From: Allostella vacuolata
Lineage (GTDB): Bacteria; Pseudomonadota; Alphaproteobacteria; ATCC43930; Allostellaceae
Assembly: GCA_006739055.1 (NCBI GenBank)
Contig: AP019702.1
Location: forward strand, 5,729,388-5,793,387
DNA: 64,000 nt
Direction: 5' to 3'
Position numbers and translations under genes: made by a program. The notes beneath the pieces are model-generated. The model did no database searches. It was not told where the DNA came from and saw only the letters and a program-made list of their open reading frames with translations. Below are positions 12,041 through 21,565 of the stretch, one piece after another; the first letter of the stretch is position 1; every line of letters begins with the position of its first letter.

Positions 12041-14662
12041 ATGGCCGCCACCGATCCCGCCGCTTCCCCGCCAGCCGCCTCCATCCCGCGCCGACGCAAG
12101 GACACCCGCCGCTCGGTGCTGATCGCCGACAAGGTGGCGGACTGGACCATCACCATCGGCGGCCTGTTCGTCATTATCGCCGTATTCGGCATCATGGCGT
12201 TCCTGGCCCAGGTGGTCGTGCCGCTCTTCACCGGTGGCCACGTCCAGGATCGCGCGGACTATGCCGTCGCCCGCAGCGAGGCCGGCACGCTTACCGTATC
12301 CACCGACGAATACCGCACCATCGGCGTCAAGGTCGGCCCCTCGGGCACCGTCATCGCCTTCCACCTGCCGACCGGCCGCGCTCTCGAGCCGCTGGCCTTC
12401 GATTTCGGCGACGTGCCCGTGACGGGCTTCGGGCGTACGCTGAAGCGTGAGGATGTGGCGTTCGGTTTCGCCGACGGCTCCATCCGCTTCGGGCGCATGC
12501 GCATGGCAACCCAGGTGCTGCCGGCGGACCAGCTCCCTGCCGGCCTGACCCGGCTCAACGATCGCGACCTGACCGACGGCCGGATCATATGGTCGCGGAT
12601 TCCCGGCAACCAGGTGCGCAAGGTGACGCCGGAGCTGTCGCTGGAAGCACCCCAGAAGGTGGCCGAGGACGGCTCGGCGATCATCGCGCTCGACTATCGG
12701 CTGGGTGGGACCAGCGAGCGTCCGACCAAGGCCTTCGTCGCCGTCGACGCGGCCGGCGTCGCGCGCATCGGCACCAGCGAGACGCGCACGAACATGCTGA
12801 CCCGCCAGTCCAGGACCGAAACCCGGACGGCGACGCTGCCTGCCCTGCCGGCCGGCACCAAGGTCAAGACGGTGCTGATGACCGAGAAGGCCGACCAGAT
12901 CTATGTCGGTGACATGGGCGGCATCATCCATCGCTTCGACACCCGCGATTTCGAGCGGCCGACGCTTGCCGAATCGGTCGATCTGCTCGGTGCGGACGAG
13001 GAGCTGACCAGCCTCTACTTCCTGATCGGCGAGGTTTCGCTGGTGGTCGGCGGCTCGAAGGGCACGACCGACGTGTATTTCCGCCTGCAGCGGCCGGGCG
13101 CGCGCAGCAGCGACGGGTTCACCCTGGTCCGCGCCCACCAGCTCGATCCGCAGACTGCCGCGGTGACGGCGATCGGCGCCAGCCAGCGCACCAAGATGTT
13201 CGTGACCGGTGATGCCGCGGGCAATGTCTGGCTGCGCCATTCGACCAGCGAGCAGACCATGCTCAAGCTGGCCGCCGCCGGCGGCAAGGCCGTCGTGTCG
13301 GCCCTGATCACGCCGCGCGACGACGGTATCGTCGCGGTGGACAGCGACGGTCGGGTCCATCTCTGGCGGATCGACGTGCCGCACCCGGAGACGACGCTCG
13401 GCACGATCTTCGGCAAGGTCTGGTACGAGGGCTATTCCGAGCCGACCTTCACCTGGCAGTCCTCCTCGGGCACCGACAGCTTCGAGCCCAAGCTGTCGCT
13501 GGTGCCGCTGATCTTCGGCACCCTCAAGGCGACCATCTATTCGCTGCTCTTTGCCGTGCCGATCGCGCTGCTGGCGGCCATCTACACCTCGGAGTTCGTC
13601 AACCGCGGCGTCCGCGCCGTGGTCAAGCCGACCATGGAGATGATGGCGTCCCTGCCGTCGGTGGTGCTGGGCTTCATCGCCGCCCTCATCCTCGCGCCGA
13701 TCGTCGAGACCTGGCTGTCGGCGGTGCTGCTCGCCTTCTTCGCCATCCCCCTGTCGCTCTTCGCCGCAGCCCATCTGTGGCAGCTTCTGCCGGGCGACAC
13801 GGCGCGTCGCTTCGGCGGGTTGCCGAAGCTGGTGCTGATCTTCGCCGCCGTGGCCTTCGGCATGCTGGTCTGCTTCTGGTTCGGCCGCACCTTCGAGCAG
13901 CTGCTGTTCGGCGGCAACTTCAAGGCCTGGGTCAACGGCGACATCGGCAGCGGCCGGCCCTTCATGTTCCTGGTCCTGCTGCCGGTCTCGTTCATCGTGG
14001 CGATGGTCGGGTTCGAGCGCGTCGCGGGCCATCGCTTCCTGGAGCTGCAGCGGTCGGTCGGCGGCGCCGGCGCGGGCCTGCTCGACCTCGTGCGGTGGGT
14101 CGCGCTCCTCGTGCTGGGCGCGGTAATTGCTTTCCTCGTGGCCCAGCTGCTGACCAGCAGCGGATTCGACCCGCGCGGCGGCGTGGTCGACACCTATGTC
14201 CAGCGCAACACGCTGGTGGTCGCCTTCGCCATGGGCTTCGCGGTCATCCCGATCATCTACACGATTGCCGAGGATGCGCTGAACGCGGTACCGGAGCATC
14301 TCCGCGCGGCCAGCCTCGCCTGCGGCGCCACGCCCTGGCAGACGGCGATCTCGGTCATTCTGCCGACGGCGGCCAGTGGCGTCTTCGCCGGCGTCATGGT
14401 CGGCATGGGCCGGGCGGTCGGCGAGACCATGATCGTGGTCATGGCCGCCGGCAACACGCCGATCCTCGACTGGAACATCTTCAACGGGCTGCGTGCCCTG
14501 TCGGCCAACATCGCGGTCGAGTTGCCGGAGGCGGTCAAGAACGACACGCTCTACCGCACGCTCTTCCTGGCGGCGCTCACGCTCTTCGTCATGACCTTCG
14601 TCATCAACACGGTGGCCGAGATCATACGCCAGCGCTTCCGCCGCCGCGCGGTCCAGCTCTAG
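12041..14662 (+). CDS. pstC: Phosphate ABC transporter permease PstC with large periplasmic insertion
   Basis: One of the two membrane subunits of the Pst phosphate importer. At 873 residues it is far longer than the roughly 320-residue classic PstC. After a first membrane helix (about 38-62) comes a periplasmic domain of about 420 residues with repeated beta-blade-like stretches (SGTVIAFHLPTG, VAVDSDGRVHLWRID), which suggests a beta-propeller. The transporter core follows from about residue 490 (SLLFAVPIALLAAIYTSEF), including the EAA-type loop LRAASLACGATPW near the end. Long PstC and PstA proteins with such domains are known in Pseudomonas-type Pst systems. pstA follows after 15 bp. Confidence 0.92.
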   Translation: MAATDPAASPPAASIPRRRKDTRRSVLIADKVADWTITIGGLFVIIAVFGIMAFLAQVVVPLFTGGHVQDRADYAVARSEAGTLTVSTDEYRTIGVKVGPSGTVIAFHLPTGRALEPLAFDFGDVPVTGFGRTLKREDVAFGFADGSIRFGRMRMATQVLPADQLPAGLTRLNDRDLTDGRIIWSRIPGNQVRKVTPELSLEAPQKVAEDGSAIIALDYRLGGTSERPTKAFVAVDAAGVARIGTSETRTNMLTRQSRTETRTATLPALPAGTKVKTVLMTEKADQIYVGDMGGIIHRFDTRDFERPTLAESVDLLGADEELTSLYFLIGEVSLVVGGSKGTTDVYFRLQRPGARSSDGFTLVRAHQLDPQTAAVTAIGASQRTKMFVTGDAAGNVWLRHSTSEQTMLKLAAAGGKAVVSALITPRDDGIVAVDSDGRVHLWRIDVPHPETTLGTIFGKVWYEGYSEPTFTWQSSSGTDSFEPKLSLVPLIFGTLKATIYSLLFAVPIALLAAIYTSEFVNRGVRAVVKPTMEMMASLPSVVLGFIAALILAPIVETWLSAVLLAFFAIPLSLFAAAHLWQLLPGDTARRFGGLPKLVLIFAAVAFGMLVCFWFGRTFEQLLFGGNFKAWVNGDIGSGRPFMFLVLLPVSFIVAMVGFERVAGHRFLELQRSVGGAGAGLLDLVRWVALLVLGAVIAFLVAQLLTSSGFDPRGGVVDTYVQRNTLVVAFAMGFAVIPIIYTIAEDALNAVPEHLRAASLACGATPWQTAISVILPTAASGVFAGVMVGMGRAVGETMIVVMAAGNTPILDWNIFNGLRALSANIAVELPEAVKNDTLYRTLFLAALTLFVMTFVINTVAEIIRQRFRRRAVQL

Positions 14663-14677
14663 GGAAGGGACGGTTCC

Positions 14678-16414
14678 ATGACCTCGACCCCGTTCGACAC
14701 CGTGGCCGCCAAGGGCCGCGCGCAGAGCTCGACCCGCGTCCGCACCACCGACATGAAGGCGGTGGGCGAACCCAACCTCTGGGCCTTCGGCGGCGCGCTC
14801 GCCTTCGGCTGCGTGATGATCCTGGGCTTCCTGCTGCTGGTCTTCTGGAACGGCGTGACCACCTTCTGGCCGAAGCCGCTGATCGTGGTGACCCAGGCCG
14901 ACGGCGCCCGGGTGGCGGGCGAGCCGTTCCGCGCCGAGGCCTTCCGCCCCGGCCCGGAAGTGCTGGCGACACTCGATCCGGCGACCCGCAAGGTCATCGC
15001 GGACGATGGCGGGCTCGCCAGCCGGTCGCTCTACCGGATCGGCAACTACGACATCTACAACGAGGACTTCCGCTGGGTGTCGGACTTCTCGGTGACCGAC
15101 ACCGCCACCCCGTCCGGCATGATGTTCATCGAGCGCCTGGAATGGGGCCCCTTCATCGGTCGCATCCAGGGGGTGACCATCGACGATCAGGAGCGGCCCG
15201 CCCTGGTGGGCGACCGCGCCGGCCTGGCCGCCGCCCACGACGCCGCACGCGCCCGCTGGCGGCAGATCCGCCACATCGAGCGCAACCTGATCGGCGACAT
15301 CAACCATCGCCTGGAAAGCGAGCGCCTGGCGGTACGCCGGATCGCCATTCGCCAGGGCGAAGGCACGCCCGAGCACACGGCCGCCCTGCAGCGCTTTGCC
15401 GAGACCGAGAAGGTCCTGCAGGCGGAGTACGCCAAGCTCGCCGCCGACGCGCAGGCGCTGAAGGCGGAGGATGCCCGGACCCGCATCACCCTGGCGGAGA
15501 TCGGCGGCGCCGAGAAGACGATCAACCTGTCCTCGGTCGTGCGGATGTACCCCGCCAACGACCTCGACCTCATGGGCAAGCTAGCGGTCTATGCCTCGCG
15601 CTGGTGGGAGTTCGTGTCGGACGAGCCGCGCGAGGCGAACACCGAAGGCGGGGTGCTGCCGGCCATCTTCGGCACCTTCGTCATGACCCTGCTGCTGGTC
15701 GTGGTGGTGGCGCCCTTCGGCGTGATCACCGCCCTCTACCTGCGCGAATATGCCAAGCAGGGACGCCTGGTGGCGATCGTCCGCATCTCCGTCAACAACC
15801 TGGCCGGGGTGCCGTCGATCGTCTATGGCGTCTTCGGCCTCGGCTTCTTCGCCTATGTGCTGGGCGGTTCCATCGACGGGCTCTTCTTCCCCGAGCGGCT
15901 GCCGAACCCGACCTTCGGCACGGGCGGGATCCTGTGGGCCTCGCTGACGCTGGCACTGCTGACCGTGCCGGTTGTCATCGTTGCGACCGAGGAGGCGCTG
16001 GCCGCCGTGCCGCGGTCGATGCGCGAGGGTTCGCTCGCCTGCGGCGCCTCGAAGTGGCAGACGATCCGCAACATCGTCCTGCCGCGGGCAATGCCCGGCA
16101 TCATGACCGGCGTCATCCTGGCGATGGCGCGGGGTGCCGGCGAGGTGGCGCCGCTGATGCTGGTGGGGGTGGTCAAGCTGGCGCCGGAACTGCCGCTCGA
16201 CGGCTACTTTCCCTTCTTCCACCTCGAGCGCAGCTTCATGCACCTGGGCTTCCACATCTTCGACGTGGGCTTCCAGTCGCGCAATTCCGAGGCCGGCAAG
16301 CCGATGGTGTTCGTCACCACGCTGCTGCTGATCGGCCTCATCTTCATCATGAACATTTCGGCGATCGTCATCCGCAATCGGTTGAAGCGGAAGTTCGCCG
16401 GCAGCCAGTTCTGA
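14678..16414 (+). CDS. pstA: Phosphate ABC transporter permease PstA, long form
   Basis: The second membrane subunit of the Pst importer, partner of PstC. Its 578 residues are about twice the classic length. A membrane helix near residues 28-55 is followed by a long, partly helical periplasmic region (about 60-315) that includes a charged stretch likely to form a coiled coil (about 180-275). The permease core starts near residue 320 (IFGTFVMTLLLVVVVAPFGV) and carries the EAA-type loop MREGSLACGASKW. A GGGAAGGGACGG ribosome site precedes the ATG. Both permeases being of the extended type indicates a matched pair. Confidence 0.93.
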   Translation: MTSTPFDTVAAKGRAQSSTRVRTTDMKAVGEPNLWAFGGALAFGCVMILGFLLLVFWNGVTTFWPKPLIVVTQADGARVAGEPFRAEAFRPGPEVLATLDPATRKVIADDGGLASRSLYRIGNYDIYNEDFRWVSDFSVTDTATPSGMMFIERLEWGPFIGRIQGVTIDDQERPALVGDRAGLAAAHDAARARWRQIRHIERNLIGDINHRLESERLAVRRIAIRQGEGTPEHTAALQRFAETEKVLQAEYAKLAADAQALKAEDARTRITLAEIGGAEKTINLSSVVRMYPANDLDLMGKLAVYASRWWEFVSDEPREANTEGGVLPAIFGTFVMTLLLVVVVAPFGVITALYLREYAKQGRLVAIVRISVNNLAGVPSIVYGVFGLGFFAYVLGGSIDGLFFPERLPNPTFGTGGILWASLTLALLTVPVVIVATEEALAAVPRSMREGSLACGASKWQTIRNIVLPRAMPGIMTGVILAMARGAGEVAPLMLVGVVKLAPELPLDGYFPFFHLERSFMHLGFHIFDVGFQSRNSEAGKPMVFVTTLLLIGLIFIMNISAIVIRNRLKRKFAGSQF

Positions 16415-16433
16415 CGGGCAGGAGTAAGGAATC

Positions 16434-17255
16434 ATGGTGGCGCTCGCCGCAGACGACGTCCGGCCGAACGAGACCGTCTATCACATCAAGCGCGGCCCGG
16501 AGGGCACGGCGCTGGCAATCGAGGACTTCCGCCTGTGGTACGGGTCGAGCCAGGCGCTCCACTCGGTCAACATGACGGTGGAGCGCGGGCTGGTGACCGC
16601 GTTGATCGGCCCGTCCGGCTGCGGCAAGTCGACCTTGCTGCGCTCGCTCAACCGGATGAACGATCTGATCGACGGCCTGCGCACCGAGGGGAAGGTGGTG
16701 TTCGAGGGCACCGACATCTACGACAAGCGGGTCGACGTGATCGCGCTGCGCAAGCGCATGGGCATGGTGTTCCAGAAGCCGAACCCCTTTCCCATGTCGA
16801 TCTTCGAGAATGTCATCTACCCGCTCCGGGTCGACGGCGTCCGCGACCGCAAGATCCTGGAAGAGACGGTGGAGCGGGCCCTGAAAGGGTCCGCCCTGTG
16901 GGACGAGGTGAAGGACCGGCTGCACCAGAGCGCGCTCGGCATGTCGGGCGGGCAGCAGCAGCGCCTGTGCATCGCACGCGCGATCGCCGCCGACCCGGAG
17001 GTGCTGCTGATGGACGAGCCCTGCTCGGCGCTGGACCCGATCGCGACCGCCAAGATCGAGGAGCTGATCGACGAGCTCTCCGGCCGCTACACCATCATCA
17101 TCGTCACCCACAACATGCAGCAGGCGGCCCGCGTGTCCGACAACACGGCCTTCATGTATCTGGGCCGGCTGATCGAGTACGGCGAGACCGAGGCCATCTT
17201 CACCAACCCGAAGCTGGCCCAGACGCGCGATTACGTCACCGGCCGGTTCGGCTGA
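16434..17255 (+). CDS. pstB: Phosphate ABC transporter ATPase PstB
   Basis: The ATP-hydrolysing subunit that powers PstCA and also takes part in Pho signalling with PhoU and PhoR. It has 273 residues with Walker [11 protein letters not shown]-loop [11 protein letters not shown], signature MSGGQQQR, Walker B VLLMDEP and the switch His in IIVTHNMQQ. The ribosome site GGAGTAAGGA lies just before the ATG. It sits 19 bp after pstA and 23 bp before phoU. Confidence 0.97.
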   Translation: MVALAADDVRPNETVYHIKRGPEGTALAIEDFRLWYGSSQALHSVNMTVERGLVTALIGPSGCGKSTLLRSLNRMNDLIDGLRTEGKVVFEGTDIYDKRVDVIALRKRMGMVFQKPNPFPMSIFENVIYPLRVDGVRDRKILEETVERALKGSALWDEVKDRLHQSALGMSGGQQQRLCIARAIAADPEVLLMDEPCSALDPIATAKIEELIDELSGRYTIIIVTHNMQQAARVSDNTAFMYLGRLIEYGETEAIFTNPKLAQTRDYVTGRFG

Positions 17256-17278
17256 CACCCAGGCGAAGGACGACACCG

Positions 17279-18025
17279 ATGGAACATACCGTCCGCTCCT
17301 ACGACGAGGAGCTGCGCCGCCTGGGCAACACCTTGACCCAGATGGGCGGCCTCGCCGAATCCCAGCTCGCCGCGGCGATCCAGGCGGTCGCCCGCCGCGA
17401 CGGCGTCCTGGCGGCGGAGATCGTCGCCACCGACATGCGCGTCGACCAGCTGGAGACGCTGGTCGACCAGCAGGTGATGCGTCTGTTGGCCCTGCGCCAG
17501 CCGGTCGGCCCCGACCTGCGCGAGATCGTCTCCTCGCTGAAGATCGCGAGCGACCTGGAGCGCATCGCCGACTACGCCGCCAACGTCGCCAAGCGGTCGA
17601 TCGCCCTGAACCAGACGCCGCCGGTGCGCCCCGCCTTCGCCATTCCGCGCATGGGCGCCTATGCCCAGGGCATGATCAAGGACGTGCTCGACGCCTATGT
17701 CGAGCGCGACGCCGACCGCGCGGTCGCGGTGTGGCGCCGCGACGAAGAGCTGGACGAGATGTACACCAGCCTCTTCCGGGAACTGCTGACCTACATGATG
17801 GAAGACCCGCGCAGCATCGGCGCCGCCACCCACCTGCTCTTCATGGCGAAGAACGTCGAGCGGATCGGCGATCACGCGACCAACATCGCCGAGACGGTGC
17901 ATTTCCTGGTCCGCGGCGAGCGGCTGCGGGAGCTTCGCCCGAAAGGCGACCGCTCGACGGCCGTGATCGCGCCGTCCTTCGATGGGGCCGATCTCGACGT
18001 CGCTCAGGAGGCTGACGCCACATGA
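17279..18025 (+). CDS. phoU: Phosphate signalling complex protein PhoU
   Basis: PhoU passes the state of the Pst transporter to PhoR and keeps the Pho regulon off when phosphate is abundant. The 248-residue protein shows two repeated helical PhoU domains, each with a metal-binding E/D-x-x-x-D type motif: DLERIADYAANVAK in the first and NVERIGDHATNIAE in the second. The ATG at 17279 follows GAAGGA. It overlaps phoB by 4 bp (ATGA), so the two are translationally coupled. Confidence 0.96.
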   Translation: MEHTVRSYDEELRRLGNTLTQMGGLAESQLAAAIQAVARRDGVLAAEIVATDMRVDQLETLVDQQVMRLLALRQPVGPDLREIVSSLKIASDLERIADYAANVAKRSIALNQTPPVRPAFAIPRMGAYAQGMIKDVLDAYVERDADRAVAVWRRDEELDEMYTSLFRELLTYMMEDPRSIGAATHLLFMAKNVERIGDHATNIAETVHFLVRGERLRELRPKGDRSTAVIAPSFDGADLDVAQEADAT

Positions 18026-18714
18026 AGCCCCTGGTGCTGGTGGTGGAGGACGAGGTCCCGCTCCTCACCCTGCTGCGGTACAATCTGGAAAAGGAGGGCT
18101 TCCGCGTCGCCGAGGCGCGCGACGGGGAAGAGGCCCTGGTGGCTGTGAAGGACCACAAGCCCGACCTGGTGCTGCTCGACTGGATGCTGCCGCTCGTCTC
18201 CGGCATCGAGGTCTGCCGCCAGATCCGTCGCATGCCCGAGGCGCGCTCGCTGCCGATCATCATGCTGACGGCCCGCGGCGAGGAGGCGGACAAGATCCGC
18301 GGTCTCAACTCCGGTGCCGACGACTATGTGACGAAGCCGTTCTCGCCGTCCGAGCTGACGGCGCGGCTGAAGGCGGTGCTGCGCCGCACCCGGCCGTCGA
18401 CCGGCGACGACATGCTGCGCTTCTCGGACCTGGCGATGGACCTGGGCGGCCACCGCGTCACCCGCAACGGGCGCAACGTCCATCTGGGCCCGACCGAGTT
18501 CCGCCTGCTGCGCTTCTTCCTGGAGCATCCGGGCCGGGTGTTCTCGCGCGAGCAGCTGCTGGACGCGGTGTGGGGCCGGGACGTCTATGTCGAGCCGCGC
18601 ACCGTCGACGTGCATATCCGCCGCCTGCGCAAGGCGGTGAACGGGGACGAGGAACTGGACCTGATCCGCACCGTACGCTCCGCCGGCTACGCGCTCGACT
18701 ACCAGGACGCGTAG
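18022..18714 (+). CDS. phoB: Phosphate regulon response regulator PhoB
   Basis: A 230-residue OmpR-family activator. The receiver domain (1-120) has the acidic pocket VVEDE, the phospho-acceptor Asp in LLDWMLP (about residue 53) and the conserved Lys in DYVTKPFSP. The C-terminal winged helix (about 130-225) has GPTEFRLLRFF, VFSREQLLDAVWG and the recognition region RTVDVHIRRLRKAV. When phosphorylated by PhoR it should bind Pho boxes such as the one before pstS. It is the last gene of the cluster; the convergent glycan-modification gene ends 8 bp downstream. Confidence 0.96.
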   Translation: MKPLVLVVEDEVPLLTLLRYNLEKEGFRVAEARDGEEALVAVKDHKPDLVLLDWMLPLVSGIEVCRQIRRMPEARSLPIIMLTARGEEADKIRGLNSGADDYVTKPFSPSELTARLKAVLRRTRPSTGDDMLRFSDLAMDLGGHRVTRNGRNVHLGPTEFRLLRFFLEHPGRVFSREQLLDAVWGRDVYVEPRTVDVHIRRLRKAVNGDEELDLIRTVRSAGYALDYQDA

Positions 18715-18725
18715 CCGGCGGCTAC
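18711..18725. terminator. Small bidirectional hairpin over two convergent stop codons
   Basis: GTAGCC and GGCTAC form a 6-bp perfect inverted repeat with a 3-nt loop. The left arm contains the phoB TAG and the right arm contains the stop of the convergent gene. It is too short to be a convincing terminator on its own, but it marks the meeting point of two opposing units. Confidence 0.25.
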
Positions 18726-20323
18726 CGTATCTCGTGCCATGGCGGCGCCCTGTGCTGGCGCTCGAAGACGACGATGCTGTCGTAGAACGCGATCGACTTC
18801 GTGTCGCGGCCGAATGGGGTCACCGGCATGGGCGTCGACCGCTCGATCGGCGGCACCGCCGTCAGCTCGTGCAGGGCCATCGGCCCGGACCATTGGTGCA
18901 ATTCGGCGAAGCGCGCGGCGGCGTACTGCAGGAAGGTCTGCCCGTCCGGCCGATCCTGGTATTGCCCGGGCCAGAAGCAGGTGTGGGTGTCCTCGACCAG
19001 ATAGACACCCGGTGTCTGCATCCTGGGGTAGATCTCCTCGAAGCTGGTGATCATCTGGTTCATCGTGTGGCCACCGTCGTCGATGACGATGTGCGGCCGT
19101 CCGGTCTCCGCCAGCACCCGGCGCAGGAAGGTGCGGTCGGCCTGGTCGCCGATGAAGACGCGGCCATTGCCCGTGATCGAGGCGCAGCGCGGGTCGATGT
19201 CGATGCCGAAGATGCGCGCGCGCGGGCCGAAATAGGACCGCCATAGCTCCTGGGAGCCGCCGCGCTGCACGCCGATCTCCAGCAGCGTGATGTCCTGGCC
19301 TCTCCAGGGGGCGAAATGGCGCTCGTAGATGTCGAAATAATGGTGCCACTTGTGAATGCCGTTCCGGCGCTCGCCGCGGTTGAGGAAGGCGCGATAGAGC
19401 GTGCCCGCGGGATCGGACTGGGGCGGCTCGACGCCGGCCGGCGGCAAGGCGGACAGCGCGTTGCCGACACCGGCCCCGTTCTCCATCATCCGAACCAGTT
19501 CCGCTTGCGAGCGCGCTGCCCGCATCTGGTCGCGCCGGTTGGCCAGCATCGGATCGGACACGCGCAGCCAGCGGAACCCCGACCGCTCGCAGGCGGCGGC
19601 GAACAGTCGCTCGATCCCGTGCGCCAGGGTGCCGCCCTTCTGACCGGTTTCGGGCTCGAACGCCTCGTACTGGAGGTCGAGCGCCAGCAGCGACGACAAG
19701 GCGGCGCTGCGCGCCCAGAACATGGACCCCGCCGGGAAGGGCGGCGGCCGCAGCGCATCGAGGGCGATGCCGAGCCGCTGGGCGATCCGTTCGGCCGGGC
19801 CATGGTTTCCGAGCCAGCCGAGATTGTATGGCACATACTCCCAGTGGGTCGGCATGATCATGCCCAGCGTCGGGTCCCGGGCGAACAGCCACAGGATGTG
19901 CTGGACCTGCAGCGTTCTGCCGATGAGGCTGCCGAAAAGGTGCCGGCGCCACGCCCGGCTGAGGTCGCCCTTGCTGCCCTTGGCATGAAGGAAGGCAACC
20001 AGCGGGTAGCGCGCCAGCACGTCCCGGAACGCGATCAGCCGCGGGGCGATGTCGCGACCGCGGTTGGGCACGATGCGAATCTCGACGGTGCCCTGCCGGA
20101 ACGACCCGAATGCCTCGCCGATGCGCGCGGCCTTGGCCGCGCTGTCGGTCGACAGGAAGATGTCCGCGGGGGCCGGCAGGTGGCTCAGGACGCTCGCCAT
20201 CTCGGCCGCCAGCTCGTCGTAGAAAACGTGGCAGACGACGGCGATGCGGACCGGCGGGCCGGCCGGCGGGTCGAAGCCGAGCGGCAGCGCCAGCCAGGCC
20301 GGGTCCTTCGCCTGCACGGTCAT
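18722..20323 (-). CDS. RgpF-like (rhamnan synthesis F) domain fused to a class I SAM methyltransferase
   Basis: A 533-residue two-domain protein. Residues 1 to about 270 resemble the rhamnan synthesis F family found in O-antigen and polysaccharide clusters: IAVVCHVFYDELAAEM near the start, RIVPNRGRDIAPRLIAF, then FLHAKGSKGD and PTHWEYVPYNLGW. Residues from about 330 form a CmcI-like methyltransferase with SAM loop LLEIGVQRGGSQ, FGIDIDPRC and IVIDDGGHTMNQM. It probably adds or methylates a sugar on a surface glycan. The ATG at 20321-20323 gives a sensible N-terminus. About 248 bp separate it from the FkbM gene upstream on the same strand. The domain calls are sound; the acceptor is unknown. 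Confidence 0.75.
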   Translation of the reverse strand: MTVQAKDPAWLALPLGFDPPAGPPVRIAVVCHVFYDELAAEMASVLSHLPAPADIFLSTDSAAKAARIGEAFGSFRQGTVEIRIVPNRGRDIAPRLIAFRDVLARYPLVAFLHAKGSKGDLSRAWRRHLFGSLIGRTLQVQHILWLFARDPTLGMIMPTHWEYVPYNLGWLGNHGPAERIAQRLGIALDALRPPPFPAGSMFWARSAALSSLLALDLQYEAFEPETGQKGGTLAHGIERLFAAACERSGFRWLRVSDPMLANRRDQMRAARSQAELVRMMENGAGVGNALSALPPAGVEPPQSDPAGTLYRAFLNRGERRNGIHKWHHYFDIYERHFAPWRGQDITLLEIGVQRGGSQELWRSYFGPRARIFGIDIDPRCASITGNGRVFIGDQADRTFLRRVLAETGRPHIVIDDGGHTMNQMITSFEEIYPRMQTPGVYLVEDTHTCFWPGQYQDRPDGQTFLQYAAARFAELHQWSGPMALHELTAVPPIERSTPMPVTPFGRDTKSIAFYDSIVVFERQHRAPPWHEIR

Positions 20324-20571
20324 CGACCTTCGGTTATGCCCGGGCTGCGGGGGCCATGCGTTGCAGGAGAACGAATGAAGGAACGACGGGACGAGGCACA
20401 GTGCGCCGAACGGAACGCACTACGGCAATATGGCCACATGGGGAGTCCGCGGGATCGTAAACAATCCGGTTGCCGGCGGCGACCGTGGTACGCGCGACAG
20501 GCTATGCGGGTCCTCCCGCGGTGGCAATGGGGCACATGCGTTCCAGCACTGATTGCAGGCTGCCCGACGGG

Positions 20572-21454
20572 TCAGGCTCCGCCATGTCGGAAGGCGCTGC
20601 GGGTAAGGAGGCCGGGAAAGAGATGCGGCACTTCGTCGAACGAGCGGCACACCGGCAGTTCGGGGAATTGCTCCGGGTACTCCATGGGAACCCCCAGGAC
20701 GTTGAGGTCGCCGAGTGTGCCGAAGATGTTCCGGGACGTGCCGGCAAAGTTGTTCGGATTGAAGCCCGGCGTGCCATGCCAATGCAGGCGGTAGTTCCAG
20801 CCCCGCAGCCGATCGATGGTCGGCGACACATCCTGCCGGTTCAGTTCGAAATGGATGAGCGGACGGGTACGGGCGATCAGCCGCTCGGCACCCGCGAGGA
20901 CCGCGTCTTCCAATCCCTCGACATCGATCTTCAGCAGCCGGCATCGCGGCAGACGGGGGGAACCGGTCGTCGAGGCTCGTCACGCGGATGTTTCCGGCCG
21001 GACCGGCGGGCACGGAACGGGCGGCGCCCGCCAGCGACCAGGTGCCGAAGTTGCCAGGCCGCGCATAGTCGATGAACGGCATGGGCATGGTTCGCGACGC
21101 ATCGCCCACCGCTAAATTTTCGGCGACGAGCTGGGGCACGCCGTTCAGCGCCGTGTTTCCGCACAGCAGGTTGTAGACGAAGCGCTGCGGTTCGAACGCG
21201 AACACCCGGCCATCCGGCCCCACCGCCCGGGCAAAGGGTATCGCGAACGTGCCGATATGAGCGCCCACATCGATGACGATGTCACCACGGCGAAGCAGCC
21301 CGGTCAGCAGGGTGAGTTCCACCTCGCCCCATTCGCCGTACAGCAGCAGCGCTTTCCCGACGAGGTCGTTGGCGCTGAAGAGGAATGTCCCCCGCCGGCA
21401 GCCGGCCATCGTCACGGCAAACGAATCGGCAGGGTCGGGCCGGAACTGCCACAT
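20572..21454 (-). pseudogene. FkbM family methyltransferase, frameshifted at a G6 run
   Basis: FkbM enzymes O-methylate sugars or small molecules. The first part, from the ATG at 21454 (MWQFRPDPADSFA), shows the SAM-binding motif DIVIDVGAHIGTFAIPFA and VFAFEPQRFVYNLL. The family motif LLKIDVEG and the C-terminal half (LIHFELNRQDVS, GTPGFNPNNFAGTSRN) are in another frame. The switch occurs at six G residues (20955-20960, plus strand). Five G would restore one continuous protein of about 293 residues (DDRFP-RLPRCRLLKIDVEG) ending at TGA 20572-20574. As written, the product would carry a nonsense tail after about residue 165. The cause may be slippage, a sequencing error or decay. A TTG at 21520 is the only longer start and is unlikely. 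Confidence 0.82.
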
Positions 21455-21565
21455 CGGAAATCGTCCAGGAAGCCTCGAATGCGGGGCAATCTTCTTATGC
21501 TCGCGGCAACGGCACGGCAACCGCTAGGATCCCGAGCTCCGACGGCAGCGGCGGTGCGATCGACC

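Noticed and set aside
11918-15376. 1152-codon minus-strand frame across pstC and pstA
   Set aside because: High-GC shadow of two well-supported permease genes; its sequence is Arg/His/Gln/Asp-rich with no motif.
20320-20535. Short minus-strand frame upstream of the RgpF-like gene, with a similar MWPY start
   Set aside because: It overlaps the downstream start, is Arg/Ser-rich and resembles nothing known; the shared ATGTGGCC start is too short to mean homology.
21257-21565. N-terminal extension of the glycosyltransferase fusion
   Set aside because: The sequence is antisense to the FkbM gene; the conserved glycosyltransferase start begins at 21566.
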